From: Aliamphritea spongicola
GTDB lineage: Bacteria > Pseudomonadota > Gammaproteobacteria > Pseudomonadales > Balneatricaceae
Assembly (NCBI GenBank): GCA_024347235.1
Contig: AP025283.1
Coordinates: forward strand, 806,001 to 870,000
DNA: 64,000 bases
Direction of reading: 5' to 3'
Part shown: positions 31,065-40,230 of the stretch, piece after piece
Layout of the letters: each line of letters starts with the position of its first letter
Numbering within the stretch: position 1 is the stretch's first letter
Made by a program: the position numbers and the translations under genes
Notes under the pieces: model-generated
What the model saw: the letters and a program-made list of their open reading frames with translations, nothing else
Told to the model about the DNA's origin: nothing
Database searches by the model: none

Positions 31065-31957
31065 TCCCGGCCTCCTTTCAGACTGCTGGTACGGCTGAGA
31101 ATTGAATCCACAACAAGGTTAATACTGATGGTCAGCGTTGCAATGGCCGCAGCCGGAATCAGTGCGGCAGGAATACCGAAGACGATACCGTCTTTGTTTT
31201 CCTTAACCATGCTGCCCCAGTCAGCTTCAGGTGGCTGAACGCCTAATCCCAGGAAGCTCAGGGTACTCAGGAACAGTACCGCAAAGGCAAAGCGCAGACC
31301 GAATTCAGCAAACAGCGGTGAAAGGGCGTTCGGCAGAATCTCGCGGAAGATAATCCACAGAGTACCTTCGCCACGCAGACGGGCGGCTTCCACGTAATCC
31401 ATTACCACGATATCCACTGCAACCGCACGGGAGAGACGGAATACACGGGTTGAATCCAGTACACCCATGATGAGGATCAGGAACAGCATGTTTGCAGGCA
31501 GTACGGACAGTACCACTAAGGCAAAAATCAGTGTCGGGATCGACATCATCAGGTCATTCAGACGGCTCAGTACCTGATCGGTATGACCACCGGTAACCGC
31601 TGCCAGGAAGCCCAGAAAGGTTCCCATAAAGAAGGACAGTAGGGTGGCTGCGCCGGCAATGAAGAAAGTGTTGCGGGCACCGTAAATCAGACGGGACAGA
31701 ATGTCCCGGCCGAGCTGGTCGGTACCCAGCAGGAATTCACCGGACATTGGCAACCAGACGTCGCCGACGATTTCTTCCTGCGTATAAGGGGCTACCCATG
31801 GCGCAAAAATGGCTGCCAGTGCGAATACCATCAGGCTCAGTAAGCCGATCCGGGCACCCCACGACAGGTGGCTGAGAAATTTCTTCAGCGCGTTTGGCTT
31901 GTGTGGTGCAGCCTGAGCTGCGCCAGCGCCGGATAAGTCAGAAGCAGTTGAGTTCAT
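31061..31957 (-). CDS. Dipeptide-type ABC transporter permease (DppC-like)
   Basis: Inner-membrane permease with six helices and the EAA loop YVEAARLRGEGTLWIIFREILPNALSP that docks on the ATPase. The N-terminal GTDQLGRDILSRLIYGAR is the typical DppC/OppC stretch. I place the start at ATG 31957 (MNSTASDLSG), since the upstream 24 codons do not look like protein. It has 298 residues in an intact frame and sits 19 bases after the DppB-like gene. Confidence 0.93.
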   Translation of the reverse strand: MNSTASDLSGAGAAQAAPHKPNALKKFLSHLSWGARIGLLSLMVFALAAIFAPWVAPYTQEEIVGDVWLPMSGEFLLGTDQLGRDILSRLIYGARNTFFIAGAATLLSFFMGTFLGFLAAVTGGHTDQVLSRLNDLMMSIPTLIFALVVLSVLPANMLFLILIMGVLDSTRVFRLSRAVAVDIVVMDYVEAARLRGEGTLWIIFREILPNALSPLFAEFGLRFAFAVLFLSTLSFLGLGVQPPEADWGSMVKENKDGIVFGIPAALIPAAAIATLTISINLVVDSILSRTSSLKGGRE

Positions 31958-31976
31958 TATTTTTCTTCCTGGCCTC

Positions 31977-32943
31977 TTATTTCGGGTGACGCAGACGCGG
32001 GTTTGCAATGATCGACATAATGTCGGCAAACATATTCAGCAGGATGTAGATCGCTGCGAAAATCAGACCAGCAGCCTGTACCACAGGTACATCTCGCTTG
32101 GTTACGTGGTCAACCAGCAGTTGTCCCATACCCGGATAAACGAAGATGATTTCAACCACCACAACACCAACAACCAGATACGCCAGGTTCAGTACCACAA
32201 CGGTGATGATTGGCGATATGGCATTCGGAAATGCATGGCGGAAAATAATCTTGAACGGGCTGAGGCCTTTCAGTTCGGCAGTTTCAATGTATGCACTGGA
32301 CATTACATTGAGAATGGCTGCACGGGTCATCCGCATCATGTGAGCCAGTACAACCAGAGTCAGGGTTGCGCAGGGCAGTGCGATAGCGGTCAGTTTTCAC
32401 CCCACGACATACCGTCGTAGATGATCGAGCTGGACGGTAACCAGCCCAGGTTAACTGCAAATACCAGAATCAGCAGGTAACCGATAAAGAATTCAGGCAG
32501 TGAAATAGCGGTGATCGTCGTAACAGAGATCAGCTTATCAACCATACCGTTGCGGAAGTGAACCGCAATCATACCAAGAATGACGGCCAGCGGGACGGCA
32601 ATAATTGCTGTGCACATCGCCAGAAACAGTGTGTTGCCAAGACGTCCGCCGATCATTTCGCCGATGTCGCGACCACTGCTAAGGGAGTTACCCAGGTCAC
32701 CTTGTAAAATACCACCCAGCCAGGACAGATAACGTTCCAGTGCCGGTTTATCAAGACCCATATCTGCCCGCAGATTAGCAAGAGCTTCAGGGGTGGCGCT
32801 CTGGCCAAGAATACTCTGCGCAACATCGCCCGGCAGCATTTCAGTGCCGGCAAAGATCAGTGCGGAGATCGCCAGTAGAGCCCGAGGCCAAGCGCAATGC
32901 GCTTGGCCACAAGGGCGGTCAGTGAGTTAGACGCAAGAACCAT
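31977..32943 (-). CDS. Dipeptide-type ABC transporter permease (DppB-like, two frameshifts)
   Basis: Partner permease. The N-terminus MVLASNSLTALVAKRIALGLGL is in one frame, the middle (MLPGDVAQSILGQSATPEALANLRADMGLD) in another and the end (YIETAELKGLSPFKIIFRHAFPNAISPI, the EAA loop) in a third. Missing bases near 32875 and at the T run 32394-32397 explain this; repair gives 322 residues. The GDLGNSLSSGRDIGEMI stretch is typical of DppB. It starts three bases after the stop of the binding protein. Confidence 0.9.
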
Positions 32944-32946
32944 GGT

Positions 32947-34536
32947 TTATGCCAACCAGCAGCGGATCAGTGCGTAACCGTTAGACATTTCTGCAGAAGG
33001 ATCTTTGACGAAACCGCCAACCTTCTTGGAAACGCCGTCGATGAAGTCGTTGAAGAACGGAATCATCGCACCACCGTCGTCACGTACCATGCGGCCCATG
33101 TCGCTGTAGATCTGTTTACGGGTGTCACGGTTAACTTCTACACGGGCCTGAGACAACAGTTTGTCGAACTCAGGACGGCGCCAGTTGGTGTCGTTCCAGT
33201 CAGCGTCAGACTTGTAGGCAACGGAGTACATCTCGTCCTGGGTGTTACGGCCACTCCAGTAAGACAGGCAGAATGGCTGCGCATTCCAGACGTTCGACCA
33301 GTAGCCGTCAGCCGGTTCACGCTTAACTTCAACCTTGATGCCCGCTTTAGCAGCTTGCTGGCTGAACAGGATTGCCGCATCAACTGCGCCGGAGAAGGCT
33401 GCGTCAGAGGTACGCAGAACAACCGGGCCAGTGTGGCCGGACTTCTTGTAGTGGTACGCTGCTTTATCCAGATCCTGAGTACGCTGTTCGATAGACTCGT
33501 CAAACAGGTCGTAGGCTTTGTTGATTGGGAAGTCGTTACCGACAGTACCGTAGCCCTGCAGGATACGGGATACCATGTCTTCACGGTTGATGGCGTATTT
33601 CAGTGCCAGACGCAGATCCAGGTTGTCGAAAGGTGCGGTATCAGCGTGCATCAGGAATGGGTAGTGCCCCTTACCCTGAGTGTTTTCAATGGTGATGTTT
33701 GGCAGACGGGTCATCAGCTTGGCCGTTTTCGCCGCAACCTGGTTCGCCATGTGAATGCTGCCGGATTGCAGGGCAGACATACGGGCAGTCTGGTCATTCA
33801 TTACACGGATTTCGACGGTATCAGCGTGGCCGACTTCGTCATTCCAGTAATCTTTGAACTTCTCGCCAACGTGACGGATGCCCGGCTCGTTAACAGTTAC
33901 AACGTAAGGACCGGTACCGATACCGGCATTCGGGTCGTCGAAACCGCCGCCTGGCTGGATGGTCAGGTGGTAATCAGACATCAGGTATGGCAGGTCAGCG
34001 TTACCTTCTTTCAGTTCCAGAACAACCTGGTACTTGCCGTTGGCTTTGATGTCTACGATGTCACGCATGATACCCAGCGCGCCGGACTTGGTGTCTTCAC
34101 CGGAGTGACGCTGCAGGGTTTTAACCACATCGTCGGAGTCCATTTCTTTACCGTTGTGGAACAACACACCTTTACGCAGGTTGAAGGTCCAGGTTTTGGC
34201 ACCGTTTGATGGTTCCCAGGACGTCGCCAGGTAAGGAACAGGCTCACCGGTAGGGGTAATGTCTACCAGGGTTTCACCCCAGGTACGCAGGAAGCTGTAT
34301 GGCACTTTTGAAGCGTTCAGTGCCGGGTCAAGTACGTCAGTTGAACTGCCGCCCTTCAGGCCGGCAATCAGATGGCCGCCTTTCTTCGGTGTTTCTGCTG
34401 CCAGAACACCCTGGCTCAGCAGTGTGGAAGCGAATGGGGCAGCAACACCTACGGCTGCTGCATGGCGCATGAATTCGCGGCGGCTCAGACGGCCTTTCGC
34501 CGCTTCAATTGCCAACTTATTTAAATCGTGTGACAT
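32947..34536 (-). CDS. Periplasmic solute-binding protein, family 5, with Tat-type signal
   Basis: First gene of the transporter operon, 529 residues, of the DppA/OppA/NikA family 5. A twin-arginine signal (LSRREFMRHAAAVG, then a hydrophobic stretch to VLAAE) suggests export in folded form by Tat, which is uncommon but not rare in this family. Core motifs include TGEPVPYLATSWEPSNGAKTWTFNLRKGVLFHNG and DDVVKTL. The ligand is unknown: a peptide, or a small cationic or amino compound. The gene is intact despite its length. Confidence 0.92.
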   Translation of the reverse strand: MSHDLNKLAIEAAKGRLSRREFMRHAAAVGVAAPFASTLLSQGVLAAETPKKGGHLIAGLKGGSSTDVLDPALNASKVPYSFLRTWGETLVDITPTGEPVPYLATSWEPSNGAKTWTFNLRKGVLFHNGKEMDSDDVVKTLQRHSGEDTKSGALGIMRDIVDIKANGKYQVVLELKEGNADLPYLMSDYHLTIQPGGGFDDPNAGIGTGPYVVTVNEPGIRHVGEKFKDYWNDEVGHADTVEIRVMNDQTARMSALQSGSIHMANQVAAKTAKLMTRLPNITIENTQGKGHYPFLMHADTAPFDNLDLRLALKYAINREDMVSRILQGYGTVGNDFPINKAYDLFDESIEQRTQDLDKAAYHYKKSGHTGPVVLRTSDAAFSGAVDAAILFSQQAAKAGIKVEVKREPADGYWSNVWNAQPFCLSYWSGRNTQDEMYSVAYKSDADWNDTNWRRPEFDKLLSQARVEVNRDTRKQIYSDMGRMVRDDGGAMIPFFNDFIDGVSKKVGGFVKDPSAEMSNGYALIRCWLA

Positions 34537-35126
34537 GTCTACCTCTTTTTATTCAGTTAAGTAGCCGGTGGTCACCGGTATGCATAATCAGGTCCGCCCC
34601 TGCCTTTTCCTGTTCCGTCTGGCCGGATGTTGCTGGCGTTCACGGAGCGGTTGGACGGTTGCTGAACCTGTTTAGCTAAAGTAATTATTCTTATCCTGAA
34701 CAGCGACGTACTTGCTGTCATTTCAGGTGACCTCAATAGTGGCAAATTAACGATAGCCTAAAAGCGAGAATTTCGGAACAAAAGCTTTAGTTTTACTAAA
34801 GAAAGCTGTCATTTTAATGTAATGTTACAGTGTTAAGTGAAAGCGTTTTTGGCTTAAAATTCTTTACTATCAGTATGTTAGTATTGTTAATGAAATATTA
34901 CAAAAATATGGAAATTTGATTTCTGTCAAATTTTAAAAAATAATTTTCCAGAAAATCTAATAAAATTGTTGTGCTTTCATTGTCGCGGAGAGACGCCTGA
35001 GTTACATTCTAGGCAATTAAGGGTTTGTCTGTTTCCGTTACTTATGCGGTTTTTGCGTCCGGATACCTTCCGGTGATGTAGACAGGTTCCTCGTTATACA
35101 GATTGATTGTCGGGAGATTATTTCGC
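34537..35126. other. AT-rich divergent intergenic region between the transporter and LysR genes
   Basis: About 590 bases with no convincing gene. It becomes strongly AT-rich from about 34680. A perfect inverted repeat CTTTAGT-TTT-ACTAAAG at 34785-34801 has the T-N11-A form that LysR-type regulators often bind. Promoters for both divergent units must lie here, but I cannot name exact boxes. Confidence 0.5.
34785..34801. promoter_or_regulatory. Perfect inverted repeat, possible LysR operator
   Basis: Seven-base arms CTTTAGT and ACTAAAG are separated by TTT in the divergent region next to a LysR-type gene. Function is inferred from position only. Confidence 0.4.
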
Positions 35127-36057
35127 ATGCAGCGACCGAAAAACCTATGCCACCTCTGAATGCTTTGCGTGCCTTTGAGGCAGCTGCGCGGTTACAGAGT
35201 CTGACAAAGGCTTCTGAGGAGCTGTTTGTAACCCAGGGAGCGGTTAGCCAGCAGGTGAAGTTACTGGAGGAGTATCTTGGTGCGCCTCTGTTTACCCGTA
35301 AGTCACGTAAGTTGCAGCTGACGGATCTGGGACGTTCTTATTTGCCGGTACTGACGCAGGCGTTCAGTAATATGCGGGCCAGTACCCAGGAATTGTTTGA
35401 TACTTCTCATCAGCCTGTTTTGCAGATTAAGTCAGGTACAACCTTTGCACAGCGCTGGCTGGTTGAGCGACTGCCGAAATTTATGGCGAAGTATCCGGAA
35501 TACCGGGTGCGGCTGAAGACGTCGGTCTGGCCGAACGGTGAGAGTGTTGATGGCGTGGATTTGGAAATCTGTCATGGCTACGGTGATTTCTCCGGTTCAC
35601 TGGTACAGCGGATCATTAAAGAACAGTGGCAGGTGGTGGCCAGTCCGGAGTTTATGGAAAAGTATCCGGGAGCCATCAGTTGGAGCAACTGATCGAAATG
35701 CCGCTCATCAGTATCATGGGATATCGCGAAGGGTGGCACAGCTGGTTCGGTGAACAGGGCTTGGTAGAGCTGCAGCCGATGACCAGTTTTGAAAGCGATA
35801 ACACCACGATGGCAATTGATATGGCTGAAGCCGGCGTTGGGGCGTTGCTGGGGCTGAGTGGCCATTTATATGAACCGTTACAAAGTGGCCGGCTGATTAA
35901 GGCCCATGAATACGAGATGGAAGCGGAGTGCGGCCATTATCTGGTGCTGCCTAACCGGCCGATGACCGCTAAGGTAGATAACTTCTGCCGCTGGATGCTG
36001 GAAGAGTTAGAGCAGCATCCCTGCAAAGATAATCTGGACTGGAACCTGAGTCTGTAA
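35127..36057 (+). CDS. LysR-type regulator, GcvA-like (two frameshifts)
   Basis: The N-terminal winged helix is MPPLNALRAFEAAARLQSLTKASEELFVTQGAVSQQVKLLEEYLG, closest in style to GcvA and related regulators; the C-terminal effector domain follows. One G is missing at 35668-35670; repair gives MEKYPGSHQLEQLIEMPL and continues to WNLSL. The usual start at ATG 35147 has no ribosome site. ATG 35127 has GGGAG ten bases upstream and, after adding one A at 35139-35143, gives MQRPKKPMPPLNAL; I prefer it. Total is about 310 residues. It diverges from the peptide-transporter operon and may control it. Confidence 0.88.
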
Positions 36058-36074
36058 ATTGCTGAAGCTTACAT

Positions 36075-36102
36075 AAAAATCCCGGCCTGAGCCGGGATTT
36101 TT
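36075..36102. terminator. Bidirectional terminator between LysR and phosphodiesterase genes
   Basis: The hairpin AAAAATCCCGGC-CTGA-GCCGGGATTTTT lies between convergent genes and has A and T runs on both flanks. Confidence 0.9.
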
Positions 36103-36128
36103 GTATCTGTTAAAGGGCAGACCGCCGC

Positions 36129-37368
36129 TTAAACAGCTTTAAGGATTGGCTCAACGGTCCAGTCAGTTTCCACACCCATAATCTCGGCCATAGTCGGCGC
36201 GACCTGAACAGCTGTGGCGAAGTCCACTTCCATTTGCGGTACGTTCGGGCCGGAAAAATGCAGAAGCGGTTATCTTCCGGGGTCCCCGGGCGCATACCGT
36301 GATTGGATTTGTACTTGGATGCCCCGCGAATGGTGCCTGTGCCCATCACGTCGGCTTCAAAGCTGACATATTCCCCGGCCGGGCAGGTGAACGCAATCAG
36401 CGTGTCGTGCAGGTCTGCAGGAATAAAGTCTTTCGGCATGATTTCCATGCCCTGTGCCAGGAGCTGCTCTGTGACGGTTGCGGCTTCTTCATCTGAACGT
36501 GGGGCAACGAGAAGCACACTGCCTTCGCTGGACCAGCGGCAACCTTCCGGAAGTAACAGGTCGCAGCGTACAGCGTCCGGCATGGCGGTGTGGCCGTGGT
36601 CGCTCATAATGGCGAAGTTGTATTTATCCAGCGTGCCGTTACTGCGCAGCTGGGTCATCAGTGCGCCTACCTGAGCATCAGCGGTACGCAAGGAAAGTTC
36701 TGTCTGCGGATGTTCAGTGCCGTACTGGTGCAGGTAATAGTCAGTGATACCGACTTCCAGCATGATCAGGTCCGGTGCGTCAGCGCCTGCCAGAGTTGCG
36801 GCTACCTGCATCAGTTGGTAATCCGCCAGCATGCCCAGACTCAGGGTCTGTTCACGGTCAGCAATAGGGTCAACCATGTCATCAATGTTCAGGCCCAGTT
36901 GTGACAGGCGATTGTCCGGATCGAGATCTTTACCGGTGAGGCGCCACTGTTCATTGGCCGGATGTGGCTCGTTATCACGGCCACGGCTCATGACATCATT
37001 CACCCACCATGGCTTGATGAACAGGTTGCAGTCTTCAGGGCGGACCATGCCGTAACCCACGTTAACAACGTCACCCCTGCCTTACGGGCGAAGCCTGCCA
37101 GCGTTTCACCGCGAACATCGTATGGATTCGACCAGCGGAAAACGTCACCGTCCCAGATTTTGTTGCCATACACGCCGTGCTCTGCCGGCGGACGACCTAT
37201 GATCATTGAGGTCCGGCCCGGGAAGGATGTCCCGCAGATTTCAGGCGTCAGTTCCTTTACCTGGCAGCCCTGTCTGGCCAGCGCATCCAGATGAGGGAGC
37301 TGGTCACGCATCTGTTCAAATTTACCGGCACTGATGCCATCGATCATGATGAGAATGAGTTTGTTCAT
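36129..37368 (-). CDS. Alkaline-phosphatase-superfamily phosphodiesterase/nucleotide pyrophosphatase (two frameshifts)
   Basis: Metal-dependent phosphohydrolase of the type I phosphodiesterase group. MNKLILIMIDGIS holds the first metal Asp, and CGTSFPGRTSMIIGRPPAEHGVYGN holds the nucleophile Thr/Ser region. Further metal ligands lie in GITDYYLHQYG and SDHGHTAM. Frames change near 37063 and at 36254-36258. One base at each gives TLLNVGYGMVRPED and a C-terminus FSGPNVPQMEVDFATAVQVAPTMAEIMGV, with the stop at 36129. Repaired length is 413 residues. Cytoplasmic; substrate unknown. Confidence 0.85.
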
Positions 37369-37633
37369 AATTGTGCTTCTGGGTTCTCAAGGGTTGCACT
37401 TGTCTTATTTTCGCTAAGCATCCAGCAAAACGGTTTGGGAATAAAGTCAGAAAAGTGAATCTTTGTCATTAGAGATAATAATGTTTCCGGTTGCGCAGTA
37501 TGGGCAGTTTAGCCGTAAAAGTATTCAGTTTTGTTTCAGACTGCATATTTAGCATGGTCAGCAGTAAAAAATGTGCTGCATGAAAGTCTCCTATTTTTGA
37601 TCTGGGATGCAGTTGCAGTGCAGAGGAGTCTTT

Positions 37634-38475
37634 ATGCAGGTGAATCAAACAGCTTCAGTTGGCCTTGGGTTACGGCAGGCCCATTATCAGGCTGTTATTG
37701 ACCGGGCACCCTCGGTTGGATGGTTTGAGGTTCACAGTGAAAACTATTTCAACCCCGGTGGGCCAAACCATTATTTTCTGCAGTGTGTCCGTGACCGCTA
37801 TCCGCTGTCTCTGCACGGTGTGGGATTGTCGGTGGGGTCTACTGATCCGTTAGATATGACGTATCTGGCATCCCTGAAACAGTTGATTGAGCGCTATGAA
37901 CCGTTTTTGGTATCCGATCATATTTCCTGGAGCCGGCATAACGGCGAATATTTTCCTGACCTTTATCCGTTGCCTTTCACGCAAGCGGTGATAGAACATC
38001 TGGTTTCCCGTATTCAGCAGGTACAGGAATATCTGGGCCGTGCGCTGATACTGGAAAATGTTTCCAGTTATGTCACGTTTACGGATTCAGAAATGACTGA
38101 GTGGGATTTCCTCAATGAAGTAACCGCGAGAAGTGGTTGTCAGTTGTTGCTGGATGTAAATAACGTTGCGGTGAACAGTTGTAATCACGGCTTTGCGGCG
38201 GAAGATTTTATTGCCGGTATCCGTTCCGGCAGTGTGGCAGAAATTCATCTCTCCGGCGCGACCCATAAAATGATCAATCAGCAGCCTTTTATTATTGACA
38301 GTCATGATGCGGAAGTGGCGGATGGCGTGTGGGCACTGTATCGCCAGGCAACAGAGCGTTTCGGTGTGCTTCAAGCCTTATTGAATGGGACAGTCAGATG
38401 CCTGATCTTCAGGTGCTTTTGGATCAGGCAGCGATCGCTTCGCAGATACAGGGAGGTTGTGTTCATGCTGGCTGA
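37634..38475 (+). CDS. bufB: MNIO (DUF692) family iron enzyme, BufB-like (one frameshift)
   Basis: DUF692 proteins are multinuclear non-haem iron oxidases that modify cysteines of ribosomally made peptides. Family features are GLGLRQAHYQAV, WFEVHSENYF, LHGVGLSVGS, SDHISWSRHNGEYFPDLYPLPFT, LENVSSYV, LLLDVNNVAVNSCNHGF and EIHLSGATH, which together supply the His, Asp and Glu metal ligands. One base is missing near 38380. Adding it gives LQALIEWDSQMPDLQVLLDQAAIASQ and a stop at 38475. As read, the break runs straight into the next gene and imitates a 540-residue fusion. GAGGAG precedes ATG 37634. Repaired length is 280 residues, normal for the family. Confidence 0.9.
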
Positions 38476-39229
38476 ATTACAAAACGGTTTTATTGCAACC
38501 CTCAAGCAGCGGCAGTTAACTGACTTTGCTCCGTCGCTGGAGTCCTCAGAAGTGTCCGCTGCAGACCGGATGAATATCTATGCTAATCATCTGGGCCTTA
38601 CCCTGAGAGAGTTGCTGACGGCAGCTTATCCGTTACTGGCTGAGCAATTGGGTGAGGATGAGTTTACCCGGGTGTGTGTCAGTTATTGCCGGCAGCGCCC
38701 TATGGCGAAGCCGGAGGCGTGGACGTTTGGTGAAGGTTTTGCCGAAGTGATGGTGCAGGATGAGGCCCTGAGTGAACAGCAGCCTTTGATTGATCTGGCG
38801 AGGATCGAGCGGGCTGCTCAGGAGTGCTTCTATGCGGCTGATCAGACGCCTCTGGCAGCAGATGCTTTGGCGGGCCTGGATGCAGAGGCATTGTGCAGGG
38901 TGCGGTTTTATTTGCTGCCCGGTGTGCAGCTGCTGGCGGTGGATGCTCAGGCGCTGGGCTACTGGCAGTTGGCGCACAATTCAGGATTAACTGAACAGCA
39001 CGTCATACCGGGCCAGCGCGCGGAATTACTGGTTCAGCGTTTGCCCAGTGGTGAAATTGGCGTGACCGGGCTTGATCCTGCTGTCTTCCTGTTTATCCAG
39101 CTGCTGGCGGCAGGTAATGATTTTATGAGTACTTATGAAGAAGTGTTACAGCACTTCGCCGATTTCTCCGTGCAGGAGGCTTATCAGTACTGCATCACTG
39201 CAGATGTATTTTCTAATAAGTCCGGCTGA
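38465..39229 (+). CDS. bufC: DUF2063 family partner protein, BufC-like
   Basis: Usual partner of DUF692 enzymes, thought to recognise and present the precursor peptide. The N-terminal DNA-binding-like DUF2063 domain reads MLAELQNGFIATLKQ with RMNIYANHLGLTLRELLTAAYPLLAEQLGEDEF; a second domain runs to residue 254. The start codon lies inside the last codons of bufB, 11 bases before its repaired stop, which shows tight translational coupling. The frame is intact. Confidence 0.88.
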   Translation: MLAELQNGFIATLKQRQLTDFAPSLESSEVSAADRMNIYANHLGLTLRELLTAAYPLLAEQLGEDEFTRVCVSYCRQRPMAKPEAWTFGEGFAEVMVQDEALSEQQPLIDLARIERAAQECFYAADQTPLAADALAGLDAEALCRVRFYLLPGVQLLAVDAQALGYWQLAHNSGLTEQHVIPGQRAELLVQRLPSGEIGVTGLDPAVFLFIQLLAAGNDFMSTYEEVLQHFADFSVQEAYQYCITADVFSNKSG

Positions 39230-39271
39230 AATGATTAATTGCGGACTGAATATTCAACAGGAGTCAGGAAA

Positions 39272-39592
39272 ATGAAAGATAAAAATAAACTTGCCTTGGC
39301 ATTACTCTCTGCCGTTGCTTTGCAGGGCTGTGCCACAGTAGAAGCTCAATCTGGCAGCCAGAGCGCGGCCGCCCAGCCAGCCCCGTCGGCCAGCACAGAG
39401 ACCCCGAAGGCCGTGAGCAGCAGCGGTAAAACCAAATATGAAAAATGTTACGGCATTGCTAAAGCGGGTGAAAACGGTTGTCGCTCAAATGGTCTGAGCT
39501 GTTCCGGTCATTCGACCAGTGATCGTCAGGCGAATGCCTGGATTCTGGTGCCTAAGGGGTTATGCAACAAGATTGCCGGTGGCCGTACATAA
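39272..39592 (+). CDS. bufA: Bufferin-like (DUF2282-type) precursor peptide with lipobox
   Basis: A 106-residue exported protein with a mature end of bufferin style: EKCYGIAKAGENGC, SCSGHST and ILVPKGLCNKIAGG, with cysteines at 59, 70, 77 and 98. In characterised bufferins such cysteines are modified by the MNIO enzyme and the product binds copper. The N-terminus reads LLSAVALQGCATVEA with a Cys at residue 20, a lipoprotein-like cleavage site (Gln at -2 is unusual), followed by a Ser/Ala/Pro-rich linker. AGGAG precedes ATG 39272. It lies downstream of bufBC, not upstream as is usual. Confidence 0.85.
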   Translation: MKDKNKLALALLSAVALQGCATVEAQSGSQSAAAQPAPSASTETPKAVSSSGKTKYEKCYGIAKAGENGCRSNGLSCSGHSTSDRQANAWILVPKGLCNKIAGGRT

Positions 39593-39606
39593 GGATTGAG
39601 CAATCA

Positions 39607-39632
39607 AAAAGGGGATCGTTGATCCCCTTTTA
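39607..39632 (+). terminator. Terminator after the bufferin cluster
   Basis: The hairpin AAAAGGGGATC-GTT-GATCCCCTTTT begins 14 bases after the precursor gene. It can also serve the convergent membrane protein gene. Confidence 0.9.
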
Positions 39633-39642
39633 ATGAATGTAA

Positions 39643-40228
39643 TCAGCAGCGCCGGTTGCCCATAAACAGCATTGGAATGCCAGCTGCCAGACATATGCTG
39701 AACAGTGCCGGGTCCTGCCAGTGTGTCAGCAGTGCCCCTGACTGAAAGTGGTTAAACCTGCGGCGATCAGTACACTTCCTGCTATCAGTAGTAGCTTGTT
39801 GTGGGGTTGCTGTTGCCTGACTGCTGCGTATAGCAGTGCAGCGGAAGCAGTCAGAGCGATCAGTTGCGCGTACTGTGCACCGTACTGCATTTGCCGGAGC
39901 AGTTCGAAGAAGGCAAACAGGCCGATCAGCCAGCGTCCCCAGGCAGGTTTTGTCCAGGTTTTCCTAAGCTCAGCGCAACCGCGGCGGTGGCAATCAAAGG
40001 AATGCCCGCAAAGTACGCCAGGTTTTCCAGCATCTGCCGCAGCGTGAAAAGGTCTTCACTTTGCGTGCCGATTAACAGCTGGGCGGCGGCAGACAGGGCA
40101 ATAAACAGACTGCTGAGAGCCAGTACCTGCTGATTAATCCCCGTTTCCTGATCAGCGGTCTGGCGATGTTGCCAGACCGCTGAGTAGCCGCCGCTGAGGG
40201 TCAGAAGTAACAGTGTTACTGAGGTCAT
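39643..40228 (-). CDS. Hypothetical six-helix membrane protein (two frameshifts)
   Basis: No family recognised. After adding one base near 39958 and one G at the C run near 39736, it reads as about 195 residues with six hydrophobic segments, starting MTSVTLLLLTLSGGYSAVWQHRQ and ending LAAGIPMLFMGNRRC. It starts two bases after the hemL stop, so it is translated from the hemL transcript. Nothing in the sequence ties it to haem synthesis or to the bufferin genes, which converge on it. Confidence 0.6.
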
Positions 40229-40230
40229 TG

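Noticed and set aside
34980-35040. GGAGAGACGCCTGA stretch resembling part of a glycine riboswitch before a GcvA-like gene
   Set aside because: The conserved aptamer core and second half are absent, and the downstream gene is a regulator rather than gcv genes.
37607-39229. A single 540-residue DUF692-DUF2063 fusion protein
   Set aside because: The junction text is out of frame for both families; one added base gives normal BufB and BufC ends with an 11-base overlap.
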